A stretch of 64,000 bases of DNA from Mercenaria mercenaria (GCF_021730395.1 NC_069363.1:47483001-47547000), one strand, 5' to 3'. Shown: positions 48,460 to 61,450, counted from the stretch's first letter. Program-made: numbers and translations. The notes: generated by a model from the sequence alone, not told the origin.

Positions 48460-48897
48460 GTAAATATTAAAAAATTAAAGATGTTGCGATTTACTTAGTC
48501 ACATTGAAACTGAAGTTGTCTTTACATAGCCGCATTGTCTGATAAAACAAAACAGTCCTAAATTGTTTGTACATAGTCAAAATTAATATTGAAGTACTAC
48601 AATAAATAATACTTGAAGTGCTGTAAAAAAGTATAAATTTACATAACCTTACTAGTCTATATAAGACAATCCTCGCCTTAAAATGTTAAAACATCAGGTA
48701 TTGAAAGTGAAAAAGAATTATTTCGTTAGCATTACGATTGTTAAATTCATATTCAGATTTGATGCTTCTTCCAACAATTCAGTACAAATGACTAGGCAGT
48801 AATAACATAAATTTAATCCTCAACAACAGAATTACAATTAAAACAGATTCGATCCCTTACTGGCAAGCCACTGTTTCTGCCTAATTCTATACCAGTC

Positions 48898-49179
48898 TGG
48901 GCCTCCGTGGCCGAGCGGTTAACGTCGCTGTATTGGAATCACTTGCTGCTCGCCGATGTGGGTTGGTTCGAGCCTTACTCGGGGCGTGGAAATCTTTATG
49001 TGAGGAAGCAGTCCAGTCGGCTTACGGAAGATCGATGGTTCTACCAAGGTGCCCGCTCATGATGAAATATACTTGGGATCTTCGTCCACCATAAAAGGCT
49101 GGAACGTCGTCATAATTATTACCTATAATTGTGTCGGTGTGACGTTAAACCCAACAAAAACAAAACTTATCTGTACCCG
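48898..49179 (+). mobile_element. tRNA-headed SINE with target-site duplication
   Basis: The head GGGCCTCCGTGGCCGAGCGG and B box GGTTCGAGCC match 6381-6649, and it ends GTGTCGGTGTGACGTTAAAC plus an A-rich tail. TCTATACCAGTC (48886-48897) is repeated with one mismatch at 49180-49191. Confidence 0.85.
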
Positions 49180-49536
49180 TCTATACCAATCGGAGCTATG
49201 CCACTTTTGAATTTCGCAAGACACTCCTCTAGGACCTATTTGAAAGTGTTTTGTATATTAATCTGAGATATTCCCCCCACACACCCTCTGTGAATTCTCA
49301 AGATTTACAGTTTGATTCCATACGTTTCATTATCTTTAAAACTTTGTTCTATTGAATCGTTTTTACAAAGATGTGAAGTCACAGTCACAACCTAATGAAT
49401 TTTGACTAGCTCTATGTAGTACATTGAAACAATACTTAACTGCTCAGGTAAGTTTTAAACCCTGTAAATAATTTATTACGTGTAGCGAGCGATAAAATAT
49501 ATATTTTATTAGACATTTTAGAAGGCGCTTTTTTAT

Positions 49537-51090
49537 TAGCTCACCTGAGCCAAAGGCTCAGGGTGAGCTATTGTGATCGCTCACCGTCCGTCGTCCGTCC
49601 GTAGGGCGTCCGTCGTCCGTCCACAATTTCCTTTAAACAACATCTCCTAAACAACCAGTTCAAATTTAATGAAACTTCACAGGAATGATCTTTGGATGGC
49701 CCCCTTTCAAAACTGTTCAAAGAATTGAATTCCAAACAGAACTCTGGTTGCCATGGCAACCGAAAGGAAAAATTTATAAAATCTTCTTATCCAAAACTGC
49801 AAGGCATAGAGCCTCGGTATTTGGCGTGAGACATCATCTAATGGTCCTCTATGAAGATTGTTCAAATTATGCCCCTGGGTGAAAAAAGGCCCCGCCCCGG
49901 GAGTCCCAAGTTTTCCATAGACTTATATAGGAAAAAACTTTAAAAATCTTCTCGTCTAAAACCACAAGACCTAGGCCTTTCATATTTGGTATGTAGCATT
50001 GCCTTGTGGTCCTCTACAAAGTTTATTCTAATTATATCCCTTGGATGAAAAGAGGCCCCACCCCGGGGGTACCAAGTTTTACATAGACTTATATAGGAAA
50101 AAATAATTATTTTTTTTTTGTCTGAAACTCCAAGGCATAGGCTTTCGATATTTGGTATGTTGCATTGCCTAGTGGTCCTTTACCAAGATTGTTCAAATTA
50201 TGCCCCTGAGGTGAAAAGAGGCTCCACCCAGGGGGTCCCAAGTTTTACATACTATTAGACTTATATAGGAAAAAAACTTCAAAAATCTTCTTGCCTGAAA
50301 CTGCAAGACCTAGGCTTTTGATATTTGGTATGTTGCATTGCCTAATGGTTCTCTACCATACCTTTTCAAATTATGCCCCTGGGATGAAAAGAGGCCCTGC
50401 CCCGGGGGCCCCAAGTTTTACATAGACTTATATAGGATTTGTTTTAAAAAAAATCTTCTTGTCTGAAAGTTCAAGGCTTAAGCCTTTGATATTTGGTATG
50501 TAGCATTGCCTAATAGTTCTCTAACAAGATTATTCAAATTATGCCCCTGGGGTGAAAAGAGGCCCCACCCCGGGGGTCACTTGTATATAAGTTATATAGG
50601 AAAAAATACTTCAAAAATTATCTGATCATATTTCCTAGATTGTTTAATTATAATTACCTGATGAACCCAAGTAATTAGAGGTCACTTGACTGTGACCTTG
50701 ACCTACTGACCTACTTTCTTGTTTCTTAAGATACAGCCTTGAAATTTAGACGACATATACAGTTTTGTACACCGATCATATCAGCATAGAAATTTGGACC
50801 ACGTCAGTAACTTTCGATAAAGATTTCAATACTCATCTTTACTGTTTTTAGACCTGCCCTACTGACCTACTATCTTGTTTTTGAAGCTACAGCAAAGAGA
50901 TTTGTATGATTTTTTTAACAGGTTTCAGTAATTATCTTGAAGAATCTTTACCATGACTTTCTCACCTAGTTTTTTTACCGAAGCTTTAGCAAAGAAATTT
51001 GTATGTTCTTTTTGATTCAGTTTTCATAATCCCGATCTACCGAAAATTTATCAGTTTTTGACATGCAAACGCAAAAGGTTTAGTATAGGC
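49537..51090 (+). mobile_element. Pearl/Helitron-like element, third core type, tail lost
   Basis: Start TTAGCTCACCTGAGCCAAAG-GCTCAGGGTGAGC forms a hairpin and is followed by a GTCCGTCGTCCGTCC tract. Five or six ~135-150 bp units carry ATTTGGTATGTTGCATTGCC and GCCCC-CCCCGGGGG-CCAAGTTTTACATAGACTTATATAGG. The later part (TACTGACCTACTTTCTTGTT) matches 62600-62660. The usual hairpin tail is absent; a 28-bp satellite follows. Confidence 0.75.
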
Positions 51091-51129
51091 CTCAAATGTA
51101 TCGTTTTTCGGAAATAATAAACATCACTG

Positions 51130-51612
51130 TTAGCCTCGCAATAAATAACAAACGATGTTACCCTCGCAATAGATAACAAACGATGTTACCCCCTCAATAG
51201 ATAACAAACGATGTTACCCTCGCAATAGATAACAAACGATGTTACCCTCGCAAAAGATAACAAACGATGTTACGCTCGCAATAGATAACAAACGATGTTA
51301 CGCTCGCAATAGATAACAAACGATGTTACCCTCGCAATAGATAACAAACGATGTTACCCTCGCAAAAGATAACAAACGATGTTACGCTCGCAATAGATAA
51401 CAAACGATGTTACCCTGGCAATAGCTACAACAAACGATGTTACCCTGGCAATAGATAACAAACGATGTTACCCTCGCAATAGATAACATACGATGTTACC
51501 CTGGCAATAGATAACAAACGATGTTACACTCGCAATAGATAACAAACGATGTTACCCTCGCAATAGATAACAAACGATGTTACCCTCGTAATCCCTCGCA
51601 ATAAATAACAAA
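51130..51612. repeat. 28-bp satellite, ~17 copies
   Basis: The unit ATAACAAACGATGTTACCCT-CGCAATAG is repeated head to tail with few changes (CTCG/CTGG, CAATAG/CAAAAG). There are no intervening spacers. Confidence 0.95.
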
Positions 51613-51859
51613 AGGTTAGATTCCTGATTTGCATATGATAGGCGTTAAATGGCTTCCATACAATTTTGCATATAATTCACGTCCAGTTTCATTTTAACGT
51701 GAGTAGTGTGCGCTTCTTGTTGTTTGCATTTTTAATTTTCATTTTTTATGTATTTATTTTTACCCAATCATGTGCCCGCATTCTGTACCAGTACGAATTT
51801 GATCTTTGCAAGAAATACTAGTAAACAAGTTATGTCTCGGGATGAATGGCTTAAGAAAC

Positions 51860-52675
51860 GTTGTTTTCTGTCAGATCACCGTGGCGAGCATCCGCCTGTC
51901 GTTGTTTTCTGTCATATCACCGTGGCGAGTATCCGCCTGTCGTTGTCTTCTGTCAGATCACCTTGGCGGGCATCCGCCTGTCAGATTACCATTGTCAGAT
52001 CACCGTGGCGTGCATCCGCCTGTCAGATTACCGTTGTCAGATCACCTTAGTGAGCATCCGCCTGTCGTTTTTTTCTGTCAGATTACAGTTGTCAGATCAC
52101 CGTGGCGAGCATCCGCCTGTCGTTGTTTTTTCTGTCAGATTACCGTTGTCAGATCACCATGTCGAGCATCCGCCTTTCGTTGGTTTCTGTCAGATCACTA
52201 TGGCGAGAATCCGCCTGTCGTTGTTTTCTGTCAGATCACCGTGGCGAGAATCCGCCTATCGTTGTTTTCTGTCAGATAATCGTCGTCAGATCACCGTAGC
52301 GAGCATCCGTCTGTCGTTGGTTTTCTGTCAGATCACCGTGGCGAGCATCCGCCTGTCGTTGTTTTCTGTCAGATCACCGTGACGAGCATCCGCCTGGCGT
52401 TGTTTTCTGTCAGATTACCTACCGTTGTCAGATCACCGTGCGAGCATCCACCTGTCGTTGTTTTCTGACAGATCACCGTGGCGAGCATCCGTCTGGCATT
52501 GTTTTCTGTCAGATTACCGTTGTCAGATCGCCGTGGCGAGCATCCGCCTGTCGTTGTTTTCTGTCAGATCACCGTGGCGAGCATCCGCCTGTCATTGTTT
52601 TCTATCAGATCACTTTGCCGAGCATATGCCTGTCATTTTTTTCTGTCAGATTACCGTAGCGAGCATCTGCCTGTT
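51860..52675. repeat. 41-bp minisatellite, ~20 copies
   Basis: The unit GTTGTTTTCTGTCAGATCAC-CGTGGCGAGCATCCGCCTGTC (41 bp) is interspersed with a variant containing TCAGATTACCGTTGTCAGAT. Because 41 is not a multiple of three and the unit lacks stops, all three plus-strand frames stay open; the resulting frames should not be annotated as genes. Confidence 0.95.
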
Positions 52676-54089
52676 GCGAGGATCGAACACAAGCATTTGC
52701 CAGTCCCGAGGAAACAACTTCGTTGCATTATGCTTTATTAAGATAACAAATGTTCGAGTCTTATTTCGAAAAATGAAAAATGGGACGGATGTTTTTTAAA
52801 AAGGTAGTTAATATCCAAAGTTCATACAACGAAAGAATGGTTAGATTTGGCTCGGAATCAACTACCTTGTGATAACACAGTCAGTTACTATATTAGGGTA
52901 TTGATAATTCGATATGCGCTCACCTTCCAAGAATAGTGTCGCATTTAAATGCACGTACATTTAATTGATATAACACTCTTGGTATTTTAACTTGTCGCAA
53001 ACTGACTGTTGAATTTTAAATGGACTGAAATATGATTTATAATTTATTTGTGTACGTAGATTTTTTCTGTGAATGAATGACTAGACTTATGAAAAGGTAA
53101 TGCGTAATTTTATTTTCTTTTTTATGTTTTAATTGCAAACTGTTAACAATATAGTTTTAAAACTATTTTACCTACTTAGCTGGTAATTGAATATCATTAT
53201 TTAAATCAATAAACGCAGGTTTATATATATATAAGTACATGAAAATGTATCAGGTTTCATGTTATTTTACGTACACGCTTTGATAACAGAGTAAGGAAAA
53301 ATTTCTACAGCAAAATGAATATGAAATCTGTTGAATAAAAGGTAACACTTTTTAAGATGATTGTTTTCGTAACCTCAGGAAAGAAGAGATAGTGAGTAGA
53401 TTTTATAATCTATAAAACGCACTACATGTAACGAGATCGTTACTTCCGCGAAATCGATATTGTAATCAAAGCTTTAATAAAATTTCGTTTTACTTTTTTG
53501 TCATCTTCATGTGATAAAATGCCTCACAATGAAATATCATCGATTCATTTGATAAATACGGCCGGTTCAGCTGTAACAGCTTGCTGTGAGGAAACGCGTA
53601 AGCCTATCAATAAATCGTAATATACCCCTCAGATCTAACTTGATCTGTGCGACCTCACGTGAATCAGGAACTTGCATATTAAATCAAACAGTCAGCTTGG
53701 TTGTAATCATTGGCTGGACTACCTAAATGCTGCAGTCAGCTTGAATGTAGCCAGGCTTGCATACTTCCTCAAATGGAACTACTTTCTATAGCGAACGAAC
53801 GTTTAGGCTTTCATCAAACAGTAAACTATTATATATAACTCTGTAAGCCGGGAGCTATACTTGGGTTTTGTAAACACAAAATGTACACTGATGAATATCG
53901 GTAAACACTTGAAAAATAAATAGAATTATAGAAATGAAAATAAAATCCTTATCAAAGGGCATGCAGTGCGATTTTTAAATTACTATCACATACAAAGAAG
54001 TCCTGTTACTTGAGAAATAGTATTTTTGGAAGGGATACATCTCTCGTATCGTCGCTTTTGAATTTTGCGTGTTGAATTTTTAACCAGGT
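52676..54089. other. No gene recognised
   Basis: AT-rich intronic or intergenic sequence with no exon, repeat array or RNA gene that I can identify. Confidence 0.4.
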
Positions 54090-54312
54090 TTTCGTAGAAC
54101 AGTTATTAGATTGGGGCATGTCGTCGGGCAGGCGGGCGGGCGTCAAACTTGGTTTCCGCATAATAACTTTAGTTTGGAACAAGCTATAGATACCAATCCT
54201 GGCCTGTAGATAGATGATAAGGTCAAGGTCACTGTTTGCTAAAAATAGATTTTTTCTCAAAAAAATAGATGTTTTTCTCAGTATGATCATCAAAAAGATG
54301 GTTTCCGTTTCA
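54090..54312 (+). repeat. Older repeat interrupted by the 54313 element
   Basis: GGTTTCCGCATAATAACTTT and AAGGTCAAGGTCACTGTTTG recur after the insertion (GGTTTCCACTCAATATCTTT and AAGGTCAATGTAGCTAAAAA at 55970-56105). An older tandem repeat was therefore split by the pearl-like element between. Confidence 0.5.
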
Positions 54313-55851
54313 ATGCTCAGGTGAGTTTTTCTGATCGTCAATGTCCGGCGTCCGTCGTCTGTCGTCTGTCGCCCGTCGTCTGTCAACATTTAGCTTGTGT
54401 ATGCGATAGAGGCTGTATTTTTCAATTGATCTTCATGAATATTGGTCAGAATGATAACCTTGATGAAATCTAGGCCGAGTTTGAAAATGGGTCATCTCGG
54501 GTCAAAAACTAGGTCACTAGGTCAAATCAAAGAAAAACCTTGTGTATGCGATAGAGGCTGTATTTTTCAACTAATCTTCATGAATATTGGTCAGAATGAT
54601 AACCTTGATGAAATCTAGGCCGAGTTCGAAAATGGGTCATCTCGGGTCAAAAACTAGGTCACTAGGTCAAATCAAAGAAAAACCTTGTGTATGCGATAGA
54701 GGCTGTATTTTTCAATTGATCTTCATGAATATTGGTCAGAATGATTGCCTTGATGAAATCTAGGCCGAGTTCGAAAATGGGTCATCTCGGTTCAAAAACT
54801 AGGTCACTAGGTCAAATCAAAGAAAAACCTTGTGTATGTGATAGAGGCTGTATTTTTCAATTATTCTTCATGAATATTGGTCAGAATGATTGCCTTGATG
54901 AAATCTAAGCCGAGTTCAAACATGGGTCATCTCGGGTCAAAAACTAGGTCACTAGGTCAAATCAAAGAAAAACCTTGTGTATGCGATAGAGGCTGTATTT
55001 TTCAATTGATCTTCATGAATTTTAGTCAGAATGATTAGCTTGATGAAGTCTAGGCCGAGTTCGAAAATGGGTCATCTGGGATTAAAAACTAGGTCACTAG
55101 GTCAAATCAAGGAAAAACCTTGTGTATGCGATAGAGGCTGTATTTTTCAACTGATCTTCATGAAATTTAGCCAGAATGATTACCTTGATAAAATCTAGGC
55201 CGAGTTCGAAAATGGGTCATCTGGGGTCAAAAACTAGGTCACTAGGTCAAATCGAAGAAAAACATTGTGTATGCAATAGAGGATGTAGTTTTCAATTGAT
55301 CTTTATGAAATTTGGTCAGAGTGATTGCCTTGATGAAATCTAGGTCGAGTTTGAATATGGGTTATCAGAGGTCAAAAACTAGGTCACTAGGTCAAATTAA
55401 AGAAAAATCTTGTGTATGCGATAGAGACTGTTTTTTTCAATTGATTTTTATGAAATTTGGACAGGATGATTGTCTTAATGAAATCTAGGTCGAATTTAAA
55501 TATGGGTCATCTGAGGTCAAAAACTAGGTCACTTGGTCAAATCAAAGAAAAAACTTGTATATGTGATAGAGGCTGTATTTTTCAATTGATCTTCATGAAT
55601 TTTGGTCAGAATGATTGCCTTGATAAAATCTAGGTCGAGTTTGAACATGTGTCATCTAGGGTCAAAAACTAGGTCATATCATAATCTAAGAAAATGCTTG
55701 TTTTATCACAAGAGACCAATTTTTTGGTCCAATCTTAATGAAAATTGGTCAGAATATTTGTTTCCATGAAATCACTAGGTCAAACATGTTTTACACTGTT
55801 ATGGTGTGTTTCTTAGGTGAGCGACCTAGGGCCATCTTGGCCCTCTTGTAT
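54313..55851 (+). mobile_element. Pearl/Helitron-like element, ~146-bp core, nine units
   Basis: The head ATGCTCAGGTGAGTTTTTCT and a GTCCGTCGTCTGTCGTCTGTC tract are followed by units starting TTGTGTATGCGATAGAGGCT at 54395, 54540, 54685 and so on, about every 145-146 bp. Each contains AGGTCACTAGGTCA. It ends GTGAGCGACCTAGGGCCATC-TTGGCCCTCTTGT, whose AGGGCCA/TGGCCCT forms a hairpin. No ORF. Confidence 0.85.
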
Positions 55852-56200
55852 AATTTTTGTTTGGACTTACTTACTGCCACCAAACTTTGTATACAGCAAG
55901 CTTATCTGAAAAATTAGCTTTGAATGATATTTGGGGTCACTGTTACTATAAATAGAACAATGGTTTCCACTCAATATCTTTAGTTTGGGTACACTTATTG
56001 TCAGTTTACTTGGTGAGTAGATAACTTTTATCAAACACAAAATGTTAGGAATGTATTTGAGGTCACTCGGATCAGGATCAAGGTCAATGTAGCTAAAAAT
56101 AGAAAAAATGGGGTCATATTTGAAATAAAAAATATATTTTTGTGCTTTGGAATGAAATGGTGTCGGTTCAAATCTCACTGAGATCAAAAAAAATATTTTT
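55852..56200 (+). repeat. Older repeat, continuation
   Basis: CCAAACTTTGTATACAGCAA, AATGGTTTCCACTCAATATC and GGTCACTCGGATCAGGATCA continue the repeat begun at 54090-54312. Confidence 0.45.
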
Positions 56201-57887
56201 CTTTTTAGCTCACCAGGTGTTTTTTTGTGATCGCTCGATGTCCGGCGTCTGTCTGTCTGTCGTCTGTCGTCTGTCAACATTTAGTTTGTGTATGCGAATG
56301 AGGCTGTATTTTTCAACTGATCTTCATGCAATTTTGTCAGAATGATAACCTTGATGAAATCTAGGAAAAGTTCGAAAATTGGTCATCTGAGATTAAAAAC
56401 TAGGTCACTAGGTCAAATCAAAGAAAAACCTTGTGTATGCGATAGAGGCTGTATTTTTCAACTGATCTTCATGAAATTTTGTCAGAATGATAACCTTGAT
56501 GAAATGTAGGCCTAGTTCGAAATGGGTCATCTGGGCTCAAAAACTAGGTCACTAAGTCATATCAAAGAAAAACATTGTGTATGCGATAGAGGCTGTATTT
56601 TTCATGTGATCTTCACGAATTTCAGTCAGAATGATAACCTTGATAAAATCTAGGCCAAGTTCGAAAATGGGTCATTTGGGGTCAAAAAGTAGGTCACTAG
56701 GTCAAATCAAAGAAAAACCTTGTGTATGCGATAAAGGCTGTATTTTTCAACTGATCTTCAGGAAATTTTGTCAGAATGATAACTTTGATAAAATCTAGGT
56801 CAAGTTCGAAAATGGGTCATCTGGAATCAAAAACTATGTCACTAAGTCAAATCAAAGAAAAACCTTGTGTATGCGCTAGAGGCTGTATTTTTCATGTGAT
56901 CTTCACGATTTCCAGTCAGAATGATAACCTTGATGAAATCTAGGCCAGATTCGAAAATGGGTCATCTGGGATCAAAAACTAGGTCACCAGGTCAAATCAA
57001 AGAAAAACCTTGTGTATGCAATAGACGTTGTATTTTTCAATTGATCTTCATGAAGTTTGGTCGGAATGATTGCCTGGATGAAATCTAGGTCAAGTTTGAA
57101 CATGGGTCATCTGAGTTTAAAACCTACGTCGCTAGGACAAATTATAGAAAAATCTTGTGTATGCGATAGAGACTGTACTTTTTAATTGATTTTCATGAAA
57201 TTTGGACAGAATGATTGCCTTGATGAAATGTAGGTCGAGTTTGAATATAGGTTATCTGGGGTCATAAAGTAGGTAACTAGGTCAAATCAAAGAAAACCTT
57301 GTGTATGTGATAGAGGCTGTATTTTTCAATTGATCTTCATGAAATTTGGTCATAATGATTGTCTTGATTAAACCTAGGCCAAGTTTGAATATGGGTCATC
57401 TGAGGTCAAAAACTAGAACAATAGGTCAAATCAAAGAAAAACCTCGTGTATGCGATAGAGACTGTATTTTTCAATTGGTCTTCATGAAATTTGGTCAAAA
57501 TGATTGCCCTGATCAAATCTAGGTCGGGTTTGAATATGGGTCATCTGGGATCAAAAAGTAGGTCACTAGGTTAAATCAAAGAAAAACATTGTGTATGCGA
57601 TAGAGACTGTATTTTTTCAATTGATCTTCATGAAATTTTGTCAGAATGATTGCCTTGATAAAATCTAGGTCAATTATGAATATGGGTCATCTGGGGTCAA
57701 AAACTAGGTCACTAGGTCTTATCTAAGAAAATGCTTGTTTAAACTCAAGAGATCACATTATTGGTCCAATCTTAATGAAAATTGGCCAGAATATTTGTTT
57801 CCATGAAATCACTAGGTCAAACATGTTTACACTGTTATGGTGTGTATCTCAGGTTAGCGACCTAGGGCCATCTTGGCCCTCTTGTTT
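56201..57887 (+). mobile_element. Pearl/Helitron-like element, ~146-bp core, ten units
   Basis: Start TTTTTAGCTCACCAGGTG, then GATCGCTCGATGTCCGGCGT. Ten diverged units of the TTGTGTATGCGATAGAGGCT type follow. End TTAGCGACCTAGGGCCATCT-TGGCCCTCTTGTTT. It is the same family as 54313-55851. Confidence 0.85.
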
Positions 57888-58787
57888 CGGTTTTTCTTTT
57901 GGTGACAAAAAGGTCGTTTTAATGCCATTGGGTAACTAAAATAGAAAAATATGGTCATAGTTAAAATAAAATATATATGTATAATAGAATATGACCATTG
58001 TTTTAAAGAACCTGTTGGCATGATGCAATTGAAAACCTGGTTTTCGTGGAATTGCCACGTTTCTTGTTATTTCTTATACTTAATTTCAGGATTACAACTA
58101 CTGTTAGTTCAACGAAGAGCTTTTATGCATTAAGTAACAAAACATGTATATTATTAGAAACAGTGTGTTTAACGTTATACTCATAAATGTCATTAAATAT
58201 TAGTCAGAATGTCAGAATGTAAACACTTACATTGAAAACAAGTATACTGTGGTTATCTGTCTAATGTGGACATTTTCAGTCAGCCCCTTCGGGGTGACCC
58301 CGATAAACACTTGGACTTTTATTTAAATAATTGAAAAGATTTACTACTTCCAGATTTAAACACTTAAATTTTATTCGTTTTAATAAGTTGAAAGATAAGA
58401 GGTATAATTTAAAGCCATCTGTTCATATAGCTGTGTCAGGTGGCTGCAGGGTTAGAAAACTGATGAAGTGAATTTGGGATCACCAGGGCTCTTGAAGACT
58501 AACATTGCCTTTATTTAATATTTGCTTGACCATAATAGCATACTAAGTATCTGTGATGGTTTCTTGGGGGAAAAGATCTTGACAATTCCATTTTACCGTA
58601 ATCTTCATTTAATCAGTCTTTACAGTTTTAAGAAACACGCTCTTATTTCCATTTTTTTATAACAACATTATCGTGTTAGAATAATCCGTTTCAATATCCA
58701 TTTATATTAAAAAATTCCACACAATTACGTTTTCAATATACGCAGTGCTTGAACACTTTTACAGTTGTTTTGGGATTTATTTTGTAG
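57888..58787. other. Intron sequence before the 58788 exon
   Basis: AT-rich DNA with no repeat array. The acceptor tract TGTTTTGGGATTTATTTTGTAG lies at its end. Confidence 0.4.
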
Positions 58788-58994
58788 ATGGCGGCGAGAA
58801 ATATTGCTAGATTGATACAGGAAGGCCAAGATGCATTTCAAGCGGGTAACAAAGAAGGTGCCAAGCAGAAAGCATTACAGGCGATCGCGGGCATCAATAT
58901 AGAGAAAGAGAAGTTACTTACAGGCAAGAAAACAGACATAAATGAACAACAGCTTGGAGACTGGTATGGTGGCTGTTCTTTCGTTATGAACAAG
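58788..58994 (+). CDS. Coding exon of unknown, probably helical protein
   Basis: Acceptor TTTTGTAG is followed at once by ATG and 69 open codons to the donor AACAAG|GTATGG, phase 0 at both ends. The peptide MAARNIARLIQEGQDAFQAG continues with NKEGAKQKALQAIAGINIEK, an alternation of A/L and charged residues typical of paired helices and faintly TPR-like, and ends LGDWYGGCSFVMNK. It may be a first coding exon, or an internal exon continuing 47806-48459. The gene would continue beyond 64000, since no later plus-strand exon is visible. Confidence 0.55.
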
Positions 58995-59374
58995 GTATGG
59001 ATCTTTATTACTCTATTTATTGATACCCCGACAAACGAAGTTGAGGGAGATTATGCGAGTCATCAGTGGGTCGGAACGTACTTACTATATTTTTGGTTGG
59101 TGGACATAAGTTGGAATATCCATAACCCCATCCCTACTAAGGTTTGCCGAGCATACTACTTCCGCAGTTTTAAATGGATTTTAGACATAATTCAGACTGA
59201 GTTCATACATATCTTCACAAAAAATATAAATGTGTTTATATCTTTTGTTTAGGACAGTACGCCGTCTTGGGGAAAATGTTGAATTTAGTCTGGTCATTTT
59301 ATAAAAATAACTGTCATTTGCAATACTTTTCCACTTCAAACTACGTTTGGTTTCCTGTCTCCTCCTTTACATTG

Positions 59375-59772
59375 TTAGCTAATGCTCAGGTGAGTTTTTC
59401 TGATTCTCGATGTCCGTCGTCCGTCGTCTGGCGTCTGTCGTCTGTCAACATTTAGCTTGTGTATGCAATAGAGGCTGTTTTATTCAACTGATCTTCATGA
59501 AATTTGGTCAGAATGATTACCTTGATGTAATCTAGGCCGAGTTTTAAAATGGGCATCTGGGGTCACAAACTAGGTCACTAGGTCAAATCAAAGAAAAACC
59601 TTGTGTGTGTGATAGAGGCTGTATTTTTCAATTAATCTTCATAAATTGTAGTCAGGTTGATTACCTTGGTGAAATCTAGGCCGAGTTTGAAAATGGGTCA
59701 TCTAGAATAAAAAATTTGGTCACTACGTCAAATCAAAGAAAAACTTGTGTATGCGATAGAGGTTGTATTTTT
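59375..59772 (+). mobile_element. Pearl/Helitron-like element, left part (split by nested copy)
   Basis: It begins TTAGCTAATGCTCAGGTGAG, lacking the first hairpin arm CACCTGAGC present at 59773. Then come a GTCCGTCGTCCGTCGTCTGG tract and about two and a half 146-bp units, broken at GGTTGTATTTTT. It resumes at 61451. Confidence 0.8.
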
Positions 59773-61450
59773 AGCTCACCTGAGCAATGTGAGTTTTTCT
59801 GATCGCTCGATGTCCGGAGTCCGTCGTCTGTCTGTCGTCTGTCGTCCGTCAACATTTAGCTTGTGTATGCGATAGAGGCTGTATTTTTCAACTGATCTTC
59901 ATGAAATTTGGTCAGAATGATTACCTTGATGAAATCTAGGCGAGTTCGAAAATGGGTTATCTAGGATCAAAAACTAGGTCACTAGGTCAAATCAAGGAAA
60001 AACATTGTGTATGCGATAGAGGCTGTATTTTTCATTGATCTTCATGAATTTTTGTCAGAATGATAACCTTGATAAAATCTAGGCCGAGTTCGAAAATGGG
60101 TCATCTGGGGTCAAAAACTAGGTCACTAGGTCAAATCAAGGAAAAACCTTGTGTATGCGATAGAGGCTGTAATTTTCAGTTGATCTTCATGAATTTTGGT
60201 CAGAATGATAACCTTGATGAAATCTAGGCCTAATTCGAAATGGGCCATCTGGGGTCAAAATCTAGGTCACTAGGACAAATCAAGGAAAAACCTTGTGTAT
60301 GCGATAGAGGCTGTATTTTTCAATTGATCTTCATGAATTTTGGTCAGAGTGATTATCTTGATGAAATCTAGGCCGAGTTTGAAAATGGGTCATCTGGGGA
60401 CAAAAACTAGGCCACTAGGTCAAATCAAAGAAAAACCTTGTGTATGCGAAAGAGGCTGTATTTTTAACTGATCTTCATGAAATTAAGTCAGAACGATTAC
60501 ATTGATAAATCTAGGCAGAGTTCGAAAATGGGTCATCTAGGGTCAAAAACTAGGTCACTAGGTCAAATCGAAGAAAAACATTGTGTATGCAATAGAGGCT
60601 GTATTTTTCAATTAATCTTCATGAAATTTGGTCAGAGTGATTATCTTGATGAAATCTAGGTCGAGTTCGAATATGGTTTATCTGACGTCAAAAACTAGGT
60701 CACTAGGTCAAATTAAAGAAAAAAACTTGTGTATTCGATAGAGGCTGTGTTTTTCAGTTGATTTTTATGAAATTTGGTCAGGATGTTTGCCTTGATGAAA
60801 TCTAGGCCGAGTTTGAATATGAATCATCTGGGGTCAAAAACTAGGTCACTAGGTCAAATAAAAAAAAACAACTTGTGTATGTGATAGAGGCTGTATTTTT
60901 CAATTGATCTTCATGAATTTTGGTTAGAATGATTGCCTTTATGAAATCTAGGCCAAGTTTTAAAATGGGTCATCTAGGATCAAAAACTAGGTCACTAGAT
61001 CAAATTAAAGAAAAACCTTGTGTATGTGATAGAGACTGTATTTTTCTATTGATCTTCATTAAATTTGGTCAGAATGATTGCCTTGATAAAATCTAGGTCG
61101 AGTTTGAACATGGGTCATCTAGGGTCAAAAACTAGGTCAAATTTAAGGAAAATCTTGTGTTTGCGATAGAGACTGTATTTTTCAATTGATTTTTATGAAA
61201 TTTGGTCAGGATGATTGCCTTAATGAAATCTAGGTCGACTTTGAATATTGGTCATCTGGGGTCAGAAACTAGGTCACGAGGTCATATCTAAGAAAATGCA
61301 TGTTTAATCTCAAGAGACCAATTTTTTGGTCCAATCTTAATGAAAATTGGTCAGATTGTTTGTGTCCATGAAATCACTAGGTCAAACATGTTAAACACTG
61401 TTATGATGTGTTTCTTAGGTGAGCGACCTAGGGCCATCTTGGCCCTCTTG
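59773..61450 (+). mobile_element. Pearl/Helitron-like element nested in another
   Basis: AGCTCACCTGAGCAATGTGA starts directly after the T-run of the host unit, and CCTAGGGCCATCTTGGCCCTCTTG ends directly before host TTCAATTAATCTTCATG (tail given here: stem AGGGCCA/TGGCCCT, then CTCTTG). About ten 146-bp units lie inside. No target duplication is visible, and the host sequence rejoins cleanly in a run of T. Confidence 0.9.

Noticed and set aside
51130-51612. CRISPR-like direct repeats
   Set aside because: The 28-bp units are contiguous with no unique spacers, and the DNA is eukaryotic.
51748-52799. Overlapping frames of 100-173 codons
   Set aside because: Explained by a stop-free 41-bp minisatellite rotating through frames.
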